64,000 bases of DNA from Desulfuromonadaceae bacterium (GCA_028688955.1 JAQTXD010000009.1:1-64000); one strand, 5' to 3'; shown: positions 35,489 to 45,607, numbered from the stretch's first letter. A program made the numbers and translations. Notes: generated by a model not told the origin, from the letters alone.

Positions 35489-37401
35489 GGATTATTTGTA
35501 GCTGCTTCCGCACGTCCACAAGTAAGCCAAAGTTCGGGTACAATGTGGAGTAACTGTTTAATGATGGAGTGCATTCTATCTATCTCTTCGTGCTGCTTTG
35601 CCTGAAAAGCAAGTTCAGTAACCCATTCACCCACGAACTCGCACCATTTTGGCATTTCGCTATAGGCGGCAGCTGCAACTAAACCTATCCACATCGATTC
35701 TTCGATGGACAAAGCTCTACCAGCATCTTGACGGCACTTTCGAGCTAAAATTCGTATCTCTTCAGCTAGTTCACCACTCCTTGTTATCGCTGCAACATTT
35801 GCTAATCCTCTCAACACAGAGAAAATCAACTCATTTTTGTCACCCTTCTTTATTTGGTATTTGACAGAGCGCAAGGCCTTCGCAGCGATCTGCGCGTGAT
35901 TCGAGTCGATTCGAAAATACAAAGCAGAATTTACAAGTGCTGCAAAAGAAGTTGGTTCTAGGACTTCCGCACTCAGTTGCTCCTCAATCGACTTCTGAAC
36001 TTCAGGAGGAATATCATTCTGCGACTCAATCCCTCCTTCCAATGGGCCAGGCAGAAATGAAAACATAAGCGGAAGTAATGACCTGACATCATCATTACCA
36101 TCTCCTGCCAGCAAATCGCGTACAATGGATTCTTTTGACTCAGTATCAACAATAAGTTGTGCAGCGTTAAAGATTCGGCCTACGAACTCCGCCTTAAACT
36201 GACGAGCGGAAACATATTCAGGATCCCATCGTGGTTCGCTGCGAAGATCCGCCATTCCTTGCAAGTAAAAAGACTGACCTCTGACGTTCATAGCCCAGTC
36301 GCTAAAGTGAGAGGTATCGGCATTCGATGCAATAAGACAACGTTCAATAAGTGATGCATGTGCGATCGATGCTAGCCGTCGATAAAATGGTGGCTTGCCC
36401 GCCAATATCTTCGTTCGAGCAAGTTCACCGTCTACTAAAACTATGAGGGCAGACAAGAGGCTCATCCTGCCACCATTATCTTCATTGTCATTTCGAACTT
36501 GTTGGATGATGTCGCGAACAAATGTCTCTACTTTTGGCATTGCACCTGGATTTGAAAGCCATATCTCAACCGCACCAATCTGTGAGATCCTATCACCACT
36601 TTTTGCAAGCCATTCGTATGCTCGAAGCAGGTCATCTTCTTCAAGCTGATCAATACGAATTTTAGATGGAAGATAAGGATGTGATGCTAAGAGAAGTGAA
36701 TGCAAAAAACCATCATATGGCCGCCAATCAAGAAGCTTTTTAAAATGCTCAAGCGCTTCTTGCTGGGAATACATCGAGACATTGTCAGACTGTTTCAACT
36801 CACCAACGAGCTGACAAAAATACCTAGTATAATTCGGGACGAGTGACGATACACTACTGCTACCTTGTTTCAATTGAGAAAGGATGTTTTCTGCTACTCT
36901 TGCCGGGGTGTATCTCAAATCTTTTTGAAGTGATTCATGCTCATCGTCTTCCAATGGAGCCAGTGCAAGCTTCTCACGCCACTCAGACAATGAAGGTTCA
37001 CCAAGATTGACCTCATTTGCGTCACGGTCAAAGCCGTTCAGTCTTTCAATCTGATTAGGAGAGAGCGCCGTCAAGTCAGGTAATAGGAATTTCTTATCCC
37101 GACAAGATATTTTAATACGCTTAATGACTGTCTGGTCGATCTCTAAGCGCCATTCGATTCCTTCTTCATCCATAACAACCGGACTTGTATCGTTGTCAGC
37201 GAATATTTCCCGTACTGCTTTAAACAGCTTTGATCTTTGAACAGTTAACCTACTATCATCAAAAGAAATCGTCGCATCTGCTTTTAGTCCGAACTTACTT
37301 CGAAATGTAGAGTCAGAAATCAATGATTCACTGATTGATTGCGGGAATTGGTTCAATAAAGATAATGCTAGCGCGGAACGTCTATATCGGTCAGATCCCA
37401 T
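35485..37401 (-). CDS. 638-residue helical protein of unknown function, partner of the PNP-PIN protein
   Basis: I do not recognise the family. The ATG at 37401 has GAGGAG seven bases upstream and overlaps the previous stop by 11 bp, so it is tightly coupled to the 1636-residue gene; an upstream start at 37431 is less likely. The N-terminal 130 residues look alpha/beta with charged strands (WRLEIDQTVIKRIKI). From about 200 to the end it is almost wholly helical, with repeat-like pairs such as AYEWLAKSGDRISQIGAVEI and SLLSALIVLVDGELART. No TM helix, nuclease or NTPase motif is seen. It is AT-rich like its partner. A scaffold or sensor subunit is a guess. Confidence 0.6.
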   Translation of the reverse strand: MGSDRYRRSALALSLLNQFPQSISESLISDSTFRSKFGLKADATISFDDSRLTVQRSKLFKAVREIFADNDTSPVVMDEEGIEWRLEIDQTVIKRIKISCRDKKFLLPDLTALSPNQIERLNGFDRDANEVNLGEPSLSEWREKLALAPLEDDEHESLQKDLRYTPARVAENILSQLKQGSSSVSSLVPNYTRYFCQLVGELKQSDNVSMYSQQEALEHFKKLLDWRPYDGFLHSLLLASHPYLPSKIRIDQLEEDDLLRAYEWLAKSGDRISQIGAVEIWLSNPGAMPKVETFVRDIIQQVRNDNEDNGGRMSLLSALIVLVDGELARTKILAGKPPFYRRLASIAHASLIERCLIASNADTSHFSDWAMNVRGQSFYLQGMADLRSEPRWDPEYVSARQFKAEFVGRIFNAAQLIVDTESKESIVRDLLAGDGNDDVRSLLPLMFSFLPGPLEGGIESQNDIPPEVQKSIEEQLSAEVLEPTSFAALVNSALYFRIDSNHAQIAAKALRSVKYQIKKGDKNELIFSVLRGLANVAAITRSGELAEEIRILARKCRQDAGRALSIEESMWIGLVAAAAYSEMPKWCEFVGEWVTELAFQAKQHEEIDRMHSIIKQLLHIVPELWLTCGRAEAATNNP

Positions 37402-40400
37402 TATCAGGCTCCTCAGAGAAAGGTGAATCAACTGAATTTGTTATGAGTTCATTTGCTCTAGTTACAAGGAAATCATAGATCTCAGAATCATTCTCTCGGA
37501 GCTTCGCAAGTATGGCTTCTTCGACCCAAGCGAGGTACTTCTCTTCAATTTCAAGTGGAACATCCGAAGGTGGAAACAGTAACGCCATAATTTGAGTACC
37601 ATAACCATTAACCAGTATATTCATACCACCTTCACCACTGAAGCAATGTGCCCATCCACGAAGATCCAATTGCTTAAGCAGCCATTCTGACCGAGCGTTT
37701 GCTGTTTCTATATCGATTTCAGGGGACCATTGAGCTTTCAATGTATGCGAAAACACCTGAATTATGCTGGAAATCCACAGTGCCTCTTTCGGCAGTTGAA
37801 GAAAGCGGCTCATACGAATACTTAGTAGGTTTTCGCGAATAGCTTTTAACTCTGCTGTTTCAACTAGGGCTCCAGCAATAACTTCAGTGTTGGAAAGATA
37901 ATATTGAAGCTCGTCCATTGTTATTGGGACAAAGATGTAACCTGCTCGGCGTAATGATGTTCGGTATTCGAACTTTTGCTCGGAGGTTATGGCCTCGGAT
38001 AAATGGAGAGATTCAAGTAAATCGAATGTGGTCAACACAGGAGTATGAGCAGCATCAGGAATCTGACGATACTGGTTTATAAATCTGTCATCAACAATTA
38101 CCGCCTCTACATCATTACTTAGCTGGCAAACAGCAAAAGTCGGATGATGCATAAGTTGCATGGTCTCATTCGCTTCAATTTTTTGCGGCATTTGACCTAC
38201 TTTGACATTACCTGTTTTAATGCCTGCTGAGAGTACTGATCTTACAGATTCAATAACCCTTACGACTTCAGAGGAAATCTGCTCGTAGCCAAGAAGCGAA
38301 TTAACCTCTTTAATTTCTTGAGATGAGACGTAAACTTCAAAACCTCCGGCCTGCAATTTCTCAAGTACCCCGACATGTTGGAGGTATGTGACGGACAGAT
38401 CATCTAAATAAAGCACTGCACCATCAGATATTATCGGTTCAGAAGGCCATTCTCTCTCGTTCAAATTTAAATATGATTGTGCGCGACGCTCTTCGACCGC
38501 AGTCAGTTGGCCTTTTTGTTTCAACTTTTTGACTACAGCTAGGCAACTGCAAATGTATGGGTAATATGGTAAAAGATCCGCTTCTTCGTCCATAAGTGAA
38601 CCGACACGATGTACTGGCGACGATCGGATGACGAGCTTTTGTCTTTCATCACCTTCATTTTCAGCCTGGGCCTCCGCAAGAAAAGAAGCTAGTTCTTCAC
38701 CAATCTCTGCGGCTAAGTCAGAATCTACTTCGGCCTTTCCATTGAACTTCATCAGCGCGCCTATTGCCAGTAAATGCCTTACTTTTGCCGCGTTTCTAAT
38801 CCTACTCGGTTGATGAAAGGTGACTTTTTGTTTCTCCTCAAAAAGCCAACCTAATGTGGTATGCGGAATTACAATCTGCTCAAATGTGTTGCATGCCATC
38901 TCAAGCAGCCCAAGATATCCTAATGTCAAAAGTGCTGTTGCATCCATAGCAACAACTCTATAATTACAGGACTGTGGCTGTCGGACACCACAATAGGCAG
39001 GCACAAGTGAACGTCTTCTTGGATCAGACTCGGAAGGATTAGCTAGCGCTGGCAATAGAAATAAGTCGATGAGTGTCCGATTCAGCAGGTGAGCTGTACC
39101 GAAAATCGGAAGACTTCCACTTTGTAACTGGGACCAAGCACTTGTTTGCCGCCGATTCCAATCTGGTGCTAGCTCAACAATATCCCTAATTGACATTTTC
39201 TTCATCGGGCCACTGTCATCAGAGAGAGTTGCAGCAACTTGAAGCCATTCTGCTACAGCTTCGTCATCCTCCCACCCTGCACTACTTGCAAGAAAATATG
39301 CAGACGAAAGAATATGCGCAGAGTTAGCACCTTTAGTTGCAGCCGCGTACATTAATTCTCTCGCACGATGTGACCTAATAACTTGAGCAAGTTGCGCAGT
39401 TTTCATCAGGTCATCTGCTTCTCTTTTTTCTCTATTGGTCCATTCACTCTCCACATAAGTCTGAAGCGCATCCCAGTCACCTTGAGTGATTGCAAGTTTA
39501 ACTGTCAGAATACGGTCGCTTAGATTATCACGACTTACCCTCAACTTCTCCAATTCAGATGCGGCCTCAGTTAGCAAACCATCTCTATAAAGGACCCAGC
39601 ACCAAAGTATTTGGAGGTTATCTGACTGGTTTAAAAATTCACGATTTTTTTCCAGAAACGCTTTAAGTTCAGCGTGTTGATTCGTATTATTCAAAGCAAT
39701 GGCAAGACGTTCAGCATCTATCAAGGACAGAGTCCTTTCAAACAACAGAAGACTGTAATGACACAATTGTACTTGTTCGTTCTGTTCTTCTAGTAGGTTA
39801 ACTAAGTTGATAAGATCATAGATCTGACCCGAACTTTCGAATAATTCCTTACGAGCCTCTACAGGGTCGGCTCCTGCGGACTCAGCTATAATTCTTTGGA
39901 GACGTTTTTTTTCTGACTCAGACAACCCATTATCTGAGAGTTCCTTAAAGCGCTCTTCTGCTTGCTGTGTAGACCCAGACTGGGCAAGCATTTCGATTTC
40001 AATGATGTTGAGGGACTTCTTTTCCAAGTATTCTTGAAGCTGAGCACGATGACGATCTATGTATGAGACAACGGCTTTTGGATTCCTCTGAATAAACACT
40101 AATGCAAATCTTGCCATAGCTGCAACTTGAGACTTACCTCCTGAAATGGCTGTTTGTCGGTCAATTTCCTGTTCAACAGCATTAATATCTAGTTTGACAC
40201 CAAATTGAAGAGCAAGAGGAAGCCTACGAAGTGAATGTGCTGGATCGCGCATACTTGCTTGAAGTTTTTGTAGACCCCTGCCATGGTCTACTGGATCACA
40301 TAGCTCTAACCAGAGGGCAGTGTCTTCCGCAATATTTGCAGCGTCAACGCAGCCAAACTCTTTAGCAGCAGAAGCGCACTTACTAAATAATTCTTGAGCT

Positions 40401-42301
40401 TTTTTTCGGGAATTGAGTGCGTCATCGTTTGAAGCAAGATGCAAGTTACTTGCTTTAAACAACATTTGCCTCACATCAACGGACTTAAACCCCTCTGGAA
40501 TTGTCTGAACTAAATGCGTTATGGCAACTGTGTGGAAAAGAACTGGCGCAAGTTTATAGTCCTCTTCCACGATAGCATTGGCGTATTCATAAGCTTTTTC
40601 CCAATGACAAAGTTCAAGATGCTTAGATATGAGGAAGAATTTCCCATCCGCATCGAGATTAACGAAGGAAATGCCAGAGTTTGATAACCACTCTATTGAT
40701 GATGCAGCATCATTATGATTGGCGACAATCATAAATGCGGCAGACCGTGCGTAAGGGGAATCTATATCTGCAAGTTTACATAAGGCATCTCTCCGTTTAC
40801 CGGTCGCAGAAATCCTGAACGCCTCCGCTATTGTAATTTCTGGCCCGCTCCCAAGCTGACGCGCTGTGCTTATTAATTCGTCCGCTATAGTTCCATAATC
40901 TCCGTTTGCCAAAAATCGAGCACACCATGCTAGTGCTCTACTTTTAACGTCGTCTGATCCTCCCCCAAATTCGCCCCCCCGAATTTTCTCGGCAAGCATC
41001 AATGATTGTTCTTGAACATTAAATCCCACAATAAATCGAGCACGACGAATAACTGACAAACAATCATCTATTGCGCTGTTCACTAGCTCTTTAGGGTACC
41101 GCTGAGACGGCGTTGGATTAGCATTCACGGCAAGTGTGACCTTTTCAGCAATATTCTCCCCTTGTTCCAAAACTGACTTATACAATGATGAAACTGCATC
41201 CAATATCTGCAATTTATTTTCTTGTGTGTTGTCGATAAGTGCTTCTAGTTGCGGGACTATACCAACGGTGCGCTGTTGGGACACACTTAGTTGGTCACGG
41301 AGGAAAGCAACAAGAAATCGATATGATACTTCAATAGCATAATCACGAAACCGGTCGTCTTTGTCAGGGTCGGCATGATCCTGCACCGCCTTTACAACTA
41401 TACAATGTTTAACTTCTTCAATCTCGGCAACAGCAGCTACCGCGGAACCTTCCATGTCGATGGCAAGTGTTTTTCTCAGATGTTTCTGAAGAGTCGGAAA
41501 TAATGTTACATCTTCAACTACTTGACTGCCTGTAGCCATAGGTACGACAGACACCTTTGGATAGTTTCGCTCACTGGGATATCCATCGGGAAAACGATCG
41601 CGTAATGATGCTAAATAGTTTCTTCCCTCATCCGTAAGCCGCAATCCACCGTCAACAATTATAAATCCTCGATTTTCAAGTCGGCCCAAGACATCCGTCC
41701 AATCTGGGCACCTTAACTTCCGATCTGGGTGTTCTCTTGGATGTGAAGAAACTCCTTTTTCTGCTTCATTTAGGGCGGTTAGAAGCCAAACTTCTTGACC
41801 ACAAAAACCAAGGGGCCGAGATGACACAATTGTCATAAGCCAACTGGAGGAAAAATCCTCGGCCTTCTGACGCCAGCGAGAATCAAGACTGTAGGTCCGA
41901 ATATCGTGAAAAACTTCATTTATCGATTTATTACCCTTCCTAGAAGACCGTCGTTTCCCAGCGTCATATCGAAACAAACGTTCCGCAACGATAACATCAC
42001 CTAACATAACTTTTTCACGCCATCCAGCGCACACTCCGACCATGGCAAGACAACGAGGCTGCAAAAGGGTAATAAGTCTTGTTGCTAGATTTGCTGCATG
42101 CTCAGGACCCATGTCAACGGCCCTCGCCAGAGCCCAGCGTATGCCATCAACATCTCGTCGCATATAATAACGAAAACCACTTGTATCAAGATGCTCAGAC
42201 CAATCATTCTCTAATCGAAGCACGCCATCGCATTCGTCTTTTACAGCTGTGACTATGAGTACATCGACATTATATGACGGCATCTTGTCTTCAATTGCCA
42301 T
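37391..42301 (-). CDS. giant nucleosidase (PNP_UDP)-winged helix-helical repeat-PIN protein
   Basis: A 1636-residue protein. Residues 12-160 and 248-338 form a split phosphorylase/nucleosidase domain: VGVCAGWREKVMLGDVIVAE, the ribose-binding AIDMEGSAVAAVAE (280-293) and VKAVQDHADPDKDD (303-316) with the catalytic Asp. Between them, about 165-240, is a winged-helix-like insertion (DVLGRLENRGFIIVDGGLRL, then TDEGRNYL). Residues about 370-1040 are helical, TPR-like. The last third has two PIN-like stretches: VVAMDATALLTLGYLGLLEM (about 1117) and, from about 1285, AVLYLDDLSVTYLQHVGVLE with the acidic VEAVIVDDRFINQY near 1400. The tail recalls the TPR-GreAB-C-PIN conflict proteins described by the Aravind group. 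Nucleosidases of this class act as ATP-depleting effectors in several antiphage systems. Domain calls are by eye. Confidence 0.68.
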   Translation of the reverse strand: MAIEDKMPSYNVDVLIVTAVKDECDGVLRLENDWSEHLDTSGFRYYMRRDVDGIRWALARAVDMGPEHAANLATRLITLLQPRCLAMVGVCAGWREKVMLGDVIVAERLFRYDAGKRRSSRKGNKSINEVFHDIRTYSLDSRWRQKAEDFSSSWLMTIVSSRPLGFCGQEVWLLTALNEAEKGVSSHPREHPDRKLRCPDWTDVLGRLENRGFIIVDGGLRLTDEGRNYLASLRDRFPDGYPSERNYPKVSVVPMATGSQVVEDVTLFPTLQKHLRKTLAIDMEGSAVAAVAEIEEVKHCIVVKAVQDHADPDKDDRFRDYAIEVSYRFLVAFLRDQLSVSQQRTVGIVPQLEALIDNTQENKLQILDAVSSLYKSVLEQGENIAEKVTLAVNANPTPSQRYPKELVNSAIDDCLSVIRRARFIVGFNVQEQSLMLAEKIRGGEFGGGSDDVKSRALAWCARFLANGDYGTIADELISTARQLGSGPEITIAEAFRISATGKRRDALCKLADIDSPYARSAAFMIVANHNDAASSIEWLSNSGISFVNLDADGKFFLISKHLELCHWEKAYEYANAIVEEDYKLAPVLFHTVAITHLVQTIPEGFKSVDVRQMLFKASNLHLASNDDALNSRKKAQELFSKCASAAKEFGCVDAANIAEDTALWLELCDPVDHGRGLQKLQASMRDPAHSLRRLPLALQFGVKLDINAVEQEIDRQTAISGGKSQVAAMARFALVFIQRNPKAVVSYIDRHRAQLQEYLEKKSLNIIEIEMLAQSGSTQQAEERFKELSDNGLSESEKKRLQRIIAESAGADPVEARKELFESSGQIYDLINLVNLLEEQNEQVQLCHYSLLLFERTLSLIDAERLAIALNNTNQHAELKAFLEKNREFLNQSDNLQILWCWVLYRDGLLTEAASELEKLRVSRDNLSDRILTVKLAITQGDWDALQTYVESEWTNREKREADDLMKTAQLAQVIRSHRARELMYAAATKGANSAHILSSAYFLASSAGWEDDEAVAEWLQVAATLSDDSGPMKKMSIRDIVELAPDWNRRQTSAWSQLQSGSLPIFGTAHLLNRTLIDLFLLPALANPSESDPRRRSLVPAYCGVRQPQSCNYRVVAMDATALLTLGYLGLLEMACNTFEQIVIPHTTLGWLFEEKQKVTFHQPSRIRNAAKVRHLLAIGALMKFNGKAEVDSDLAAEIGEELASFLAEAQAENEGDERQKLVIRSSPVHRVGSLMDEEADLLPYYPYICSCLAVVKKLKQKGQLTAVEERRAQSYLNLNEREWPSEPIISDGAVLYLDDLSVTYLQHVGVLEKLQAGGFEVYVSSQEIKEVNSLLGYEQISSEVVRVIESVRSVLSAGIKTGNVKVGQMPQKIEANETMQLMHHPTFAVCQLSNDVEAVIVDDRFINQYRQIPDAAHTPVLTTFDLLESLHLSEAITSEQKFEYRTSLRRAGYIFVPITMDELQYYLSNTEVIAGALVETAELKAIRENLLSIRMSRFLQLPKEALWISSIIQVFSHTLKAQWSPEIDIETANARSEWLLKQLDLRGWAHCFSGEGGMNILVNGYGTQIMALLFPPSDVPLEIEEKYLAWVEEAILAKLRENDSEIYDFLVTRANELITNSVDSPFSEEPDNGI

Positions 42302-42336
42302 GAAAAACCCCCTAGTTACTTACGGCTACACAAAAA

Positions 42337-45300
42337 CTACCCACCCCGTCGATTATCCTCAAACATCTCCACCGGCATCGAATACCTGAGCCGCCAGACC
42401 ATCTTGATCGGCCGGTCACTCTCGTAACTCACCATATCCACCGGCCCCAGATAGGTAAACGGCATCGTGACATTGTTCCGCTTTTTTTGGTCACGGGCAA
42501 AGACCAGGATCGTGTAACCCCGCTCTTGATGGTGGATCAGGTTCTGGCCATCGGTGTGGTGCTGCGCAGTATTGGCCTGTGACTCCCAGTGCATGAGCTC
42601 CCTGCTGATGGGGTAATCGGCATACATGGTGCTCGGTGAGAACTCCTTTTCGGTCTTCTGAAAGGTGACCAGCAGCACATAGGTCTTTATGTCAGCGAAG
42701 TGGAATGAGCCCACACCGGTCTGCCCGGCTGTCTCCAGGTTTGCCCGACCAAAGACCGCCTGAATCTCCTTGCCCCCGTAGTGGGCATGCAACTCCAGAG
42801 AGCAGGCATAGGGGAGTTGCGGAATCAGGCCGCTGACCTCGGTGGCATCCTGCGACCAGGCGAGAATTTCATCCAGATCAGCCAGGATCGACGGATTGTG
42901 GGCCAGGCGGTGGAAGGCATCGACCAGAGAGGTGATGCCGAGATTGCTCCCCTTGTCGCCCCAGAGCCGGTAGTAGACCGACATGACGGCATCGCCTGCC
43001 AGCGTCAGCGCTTCGTCAATTGATCCCTCGGCAACCTTGGCAAGAACTTCACGCAGCAGGGCAACTTCCCGCGGACCGTTGATGAAGGCGGCACGCACGA
43101 GTGTCTTCTTAAGCCGCGCCAGATCCGGATCAGTGGGAATCGGAGCTAACTGCGCCTTGGCTTTCCATTCTGACCATGTTTCCTTGACCAACAGCACTTC
43201 CGGCTCGTAATCGTGGTAGCGGATGAAATTGCCGAAGTTAAGTTCCAGGCCGCTTTCGCTAGTGAAGGTCTGCAAGCGGTCCGGCACCTGTACATTCAAC
43301 TTGCCGAGATTCTCCCTGATGTTCTCCAGCACGTACTGCCGGGAGAGGCGGTCGAGCTGAATGGAGCAACCGGCCGGGAGGTGGGGGAAATCCTGCTCCA
43401 CTTCCTTGTCGATGGAAAAGCGGTGCCGGGGGAGGAGCGCTTTCAGTTTGGTGTCCACCCGGTAGCGGCGGTGGGTCTGGCCGACGAAGTCGAGCACGGT
43501 GAGGCAATCCTTGCCCGGTGCATGGCGCAGGCCGCGGCTGAGCTGCTGCAGAAAGACGGTCAGGCTTTCGGTGGGGCGGAGGAACAGCACCGTGTTGACT
43601 TCCGGCACATCCACCCCTTCACTCAGTTTGTCCACGGTAAAGAGGAAGGTGAGTCGGCCGTCTTTAAGATCGGCCAGCAGTTCGCGGCAGCGGTCATCGT
43701 CAACGCCGGAGACAAAGGCGGCGGAGGGAACGCCCAGACTGGTGAAGGTTTCCGCCATGAACTGGGCATGCCTGATGGTGACACAGAAGCCGATCCCCTT
43801 GAGGTCGGTGAAAACTGGCTCGTAGCGGTGGAGGGCCGCTATGATGGCATCGACGCGCTGCCGGGCTTTTACATGATCCAGCACATAGACATTTTCCAGA
43901 GCCGAGGCATCATACTTGCCATTGCGCCAAAACTGGTCGCCGTTGATGGCGATCGGATCGGCAACGCCGAAATAGTGGAAGGGACAGAGGAGCTTTTCTT
44001 CCAACGCTTCCGGGAGGCGAATCTCAGCGGCGAAGCGGTTGCCGAAATCAGCGGCCACGTTGTCACCATCCATCCGCTCCGGGGTGGCGGTCAGGCCAAG
44101 GAGAATCTGGGGGGTAAAGTGGTCGAAGAGCGGCCGATAGCTGCTGGCGGTGCCGTGGTGGGCCTCGTCAACGACGATGTAGTCGTAGAAGCCTCTCCCC
44201 ACCTGTTCCCAGAGGCGGCGATTGGTGAGCATGCCGACGGAACAGAAGAGGTGCTCCAGGCGATTGGCCTGAAACTGGCCGACCAGCAGTTCACCGAAGT
44301 TCTGATCACGGAGGACATTGGCAAAGGTGGCCTGGGCTTGCTGGAGAATCTCCTGTCGATGGGCCACAAAGAGCAGCTTGGCCTGTTTCTGTTTCGAATC
44401 AAAGAATCGTTTGAAGTCGAAGGCGGCGACTACCGTTTTGCCGGTACCGGTGGCGGCAATCACGAGATTGCGCCAGCGATCATGAGCCGTACGTTCCCTA
44501 TCAAGCGCCTCCAGGATTCGCTCCTGAAACGGATGCGGACGCAGATCGAAGAAGACTGCCGGGCCGTTGCTGCGATCTTTGCCATGGGCTATGGCCGCCC
44601 GCAGGATTTCCGGCTGCAGCGGATCAAAGGGGATGAACTCCCTGTTGTGCCAGTAGGTATCAAACTCGGCGGTGAATTTTTCGATGATATGGCCCATGTC
44701 CTGGGCCGTTACTTTCAGGTTCCATTCGAGGCCACTGGTCATGGCCGCCTGGGACATATTGGATGAGCCGATGTAGGCTGTGGCGAAGCCGCTATTGCGC
44801 TTGAAATGGTAGGCCTTGGCATGCAGGCGGGTCCGCTCGGTATCGTAGGAGACGCGGACCTTGACGTTGGGCAGCTTCGCCAGCCACTCCACTGCCGGGG
44901 CATCGGAGGCCCCCATGTAGGAGGTGGTGATAAGACGCACAGGCACATCACGGTCGCGCAGGTCTTCAAAGCCGGGCATGAGGAGCCTTAAGCCCGGCCA
45001 TTTGATGAACGACACCAGGATGTCCACCCCATCGGCGGAACGCATCTCTTCCAGCAGCTCATGGACCAGCTGCGGGCCCTTGTCGGAACCGGTAAAGAGA
45101 GAGCTTTCGGAAAGTGAGGTGTGCGGTCGGGGAATGTGTGACGTGCCGTAATGCGGCGGGGTGATTTCGAGGAGGATTGGCTTTTGGTGCTGAATCAGTC
45201 TGTGTTTTTCAAGATGCCCCCTACCCGGCTCGTTGGCAACCTGGCCGAGCAGGTGATTACAAAGGGCAAGACGTTTTTCCGGGTCTGACTCTTCGCGCAG

Positions 45301-45465
45301 CGCCTGCTCTAAAACCTTGGACACAAAGGAAGCGTACTTAGCTGGCTGTTCTTCCGGGTCGATCTTGCCGAAGACGGTTCGTAATTCGGGCCGCAGAGCG
45401 AGAGCATCGCGGAGGTACTCGTCGATAAGAGCTTCGTATATGCCGGGTGGAATCAGGTTGACCAA
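42337..45465 (-). CDS. PLD-SF2 helicase-DUF3427 protein
   Basis: A 1042-residue protein. Order: helical start (1-130); phospholipase D-like domain (about 140-270) with HAKAYHF and YIGSSNMSQAA, giving the H-K and SxN elements; SF2 helicase core with Walker A IAATGTGKTVVAAF (about 335-350), DEAHH in YIVVDEAHHGTASS (about 435), TATPERMDGDN, and a second RecA domain with LSEGVDVPEVNTVLFLRPTE and QQLSRGLRH; C-terminal DUF3427-like region (about 730-1042). This domain set is known from defence-type helicases that could bind and cut foreign DNA. It is GC-rich and 35 bp upstream of the AT-rich giant gene, which has its own AGGGGG site. Confidence 0.88.
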   Translation of the reverse strand: MVNLIPPGIYEALIDEYLRDALALRPELRTVFGKIDPEEQPAKYASFVSKVLEQALREESDPEKRLALCNHLLGQVANEPGRGHLEKHRLIQHQKPILLEITPPHYGTSHIPRPHTSLSESSLFTGSDKGPQLVHELLEEMRSADGVDILVSFIKWPGLRLLMPGFEDLRDRDVPVRLITTSYMGASDAPAVEWLAKLPNVKVRVSYDTERTRLHAKAYHFKRNSGFATAYIGSSNMSQAAMTSGLEWNLKVTAQDMGHIIEKFTAEFDTYWHNREFIPFDPLQPEILRAAIAHGKDRSNGPAVFFDLRPHPFQERILEALDRERTAHDRWRNLVIAATGTGKTVVAAFDFKRFFDSKQKQAKLLFVAHRQEILQQAQATFANVLRDQNFGELLVGQFQANRLEHLFCSVGMLTNRRLWEQVGRGFYDYIVVDEAHHGTASSYRPLFDHFTPQILLGLTATPERMDGDNVAADFGNRFAAEIRLPEALEEKLLCPFHYFGVADPIAINGDQFWRNGKYDASALENVYVLDHVKARQRVDAIIAALHRYEPVFTDLKGIGFCVTIRHAQFMAETFTSLGVPSAAFVSGVDDDRCRELLADLKDGRLTFLFTVDKLSEGVDVPEVNTVLFLRPTESLTVFLQQLSRGLRHAPGKDCLTVLDFVGQTHRRYRVDTKLKALLPRHRFSIDKEVEQDFPHLPAGCSIQLDRLSRQYVLENIRENLGKLNVQVPDRLQTFTSESGLELNFGNFIRYHDYEPEVLLVKETWSEWKAKAQLAPIPTDPDLARLKKTLVRAAFINGPREVALLREVLAKVAEGSIDEALTLAGDAVMSVYYRLWGDKGSNLGITSLVDAFHRLAHNPSILADLDEILAWSQDATEVSGLIPQLPYACSLELHAHYGGKEIQAVFGRANLETAGQTGVGSFHFADIKTYVLLVTFQKTEKEFSPSTMYADYPISRELMHWESQANTAQHHTDGQNLIHHQERGYTILVFARDQKKRNNVTMPFTYLGPVDMVSYESDRPIKMVWRLRYSMPVEMFEDNRRGG

Positions 45466-45607
45466 GTTATTGCCTCTTGTACCTATGAATTTCTATCTCA
45501 CAAAATTAACCAGCCCTCACTCCCCATCAGCTCTTATACATCATTCCGTTGAACTCTGTTTTCAGAGGACAACACTGTGCCATCACGCTTGAATAAATAC
45601 GAAATGA

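Noticed and set aside
43213..44766. A 517-codon plus-strand frame opposite the helicase gene
   Set aside because: Antisense shadow of the helicase, whose motifs are unmistakable on the minus strand.
42337..45465. Assigning the helicase to Mokosh or DISARM
   Set aside because: Mokosh and DISARM helicases differ in family and partners as I know them. DUF3427 and the neighbours here do not match either system.
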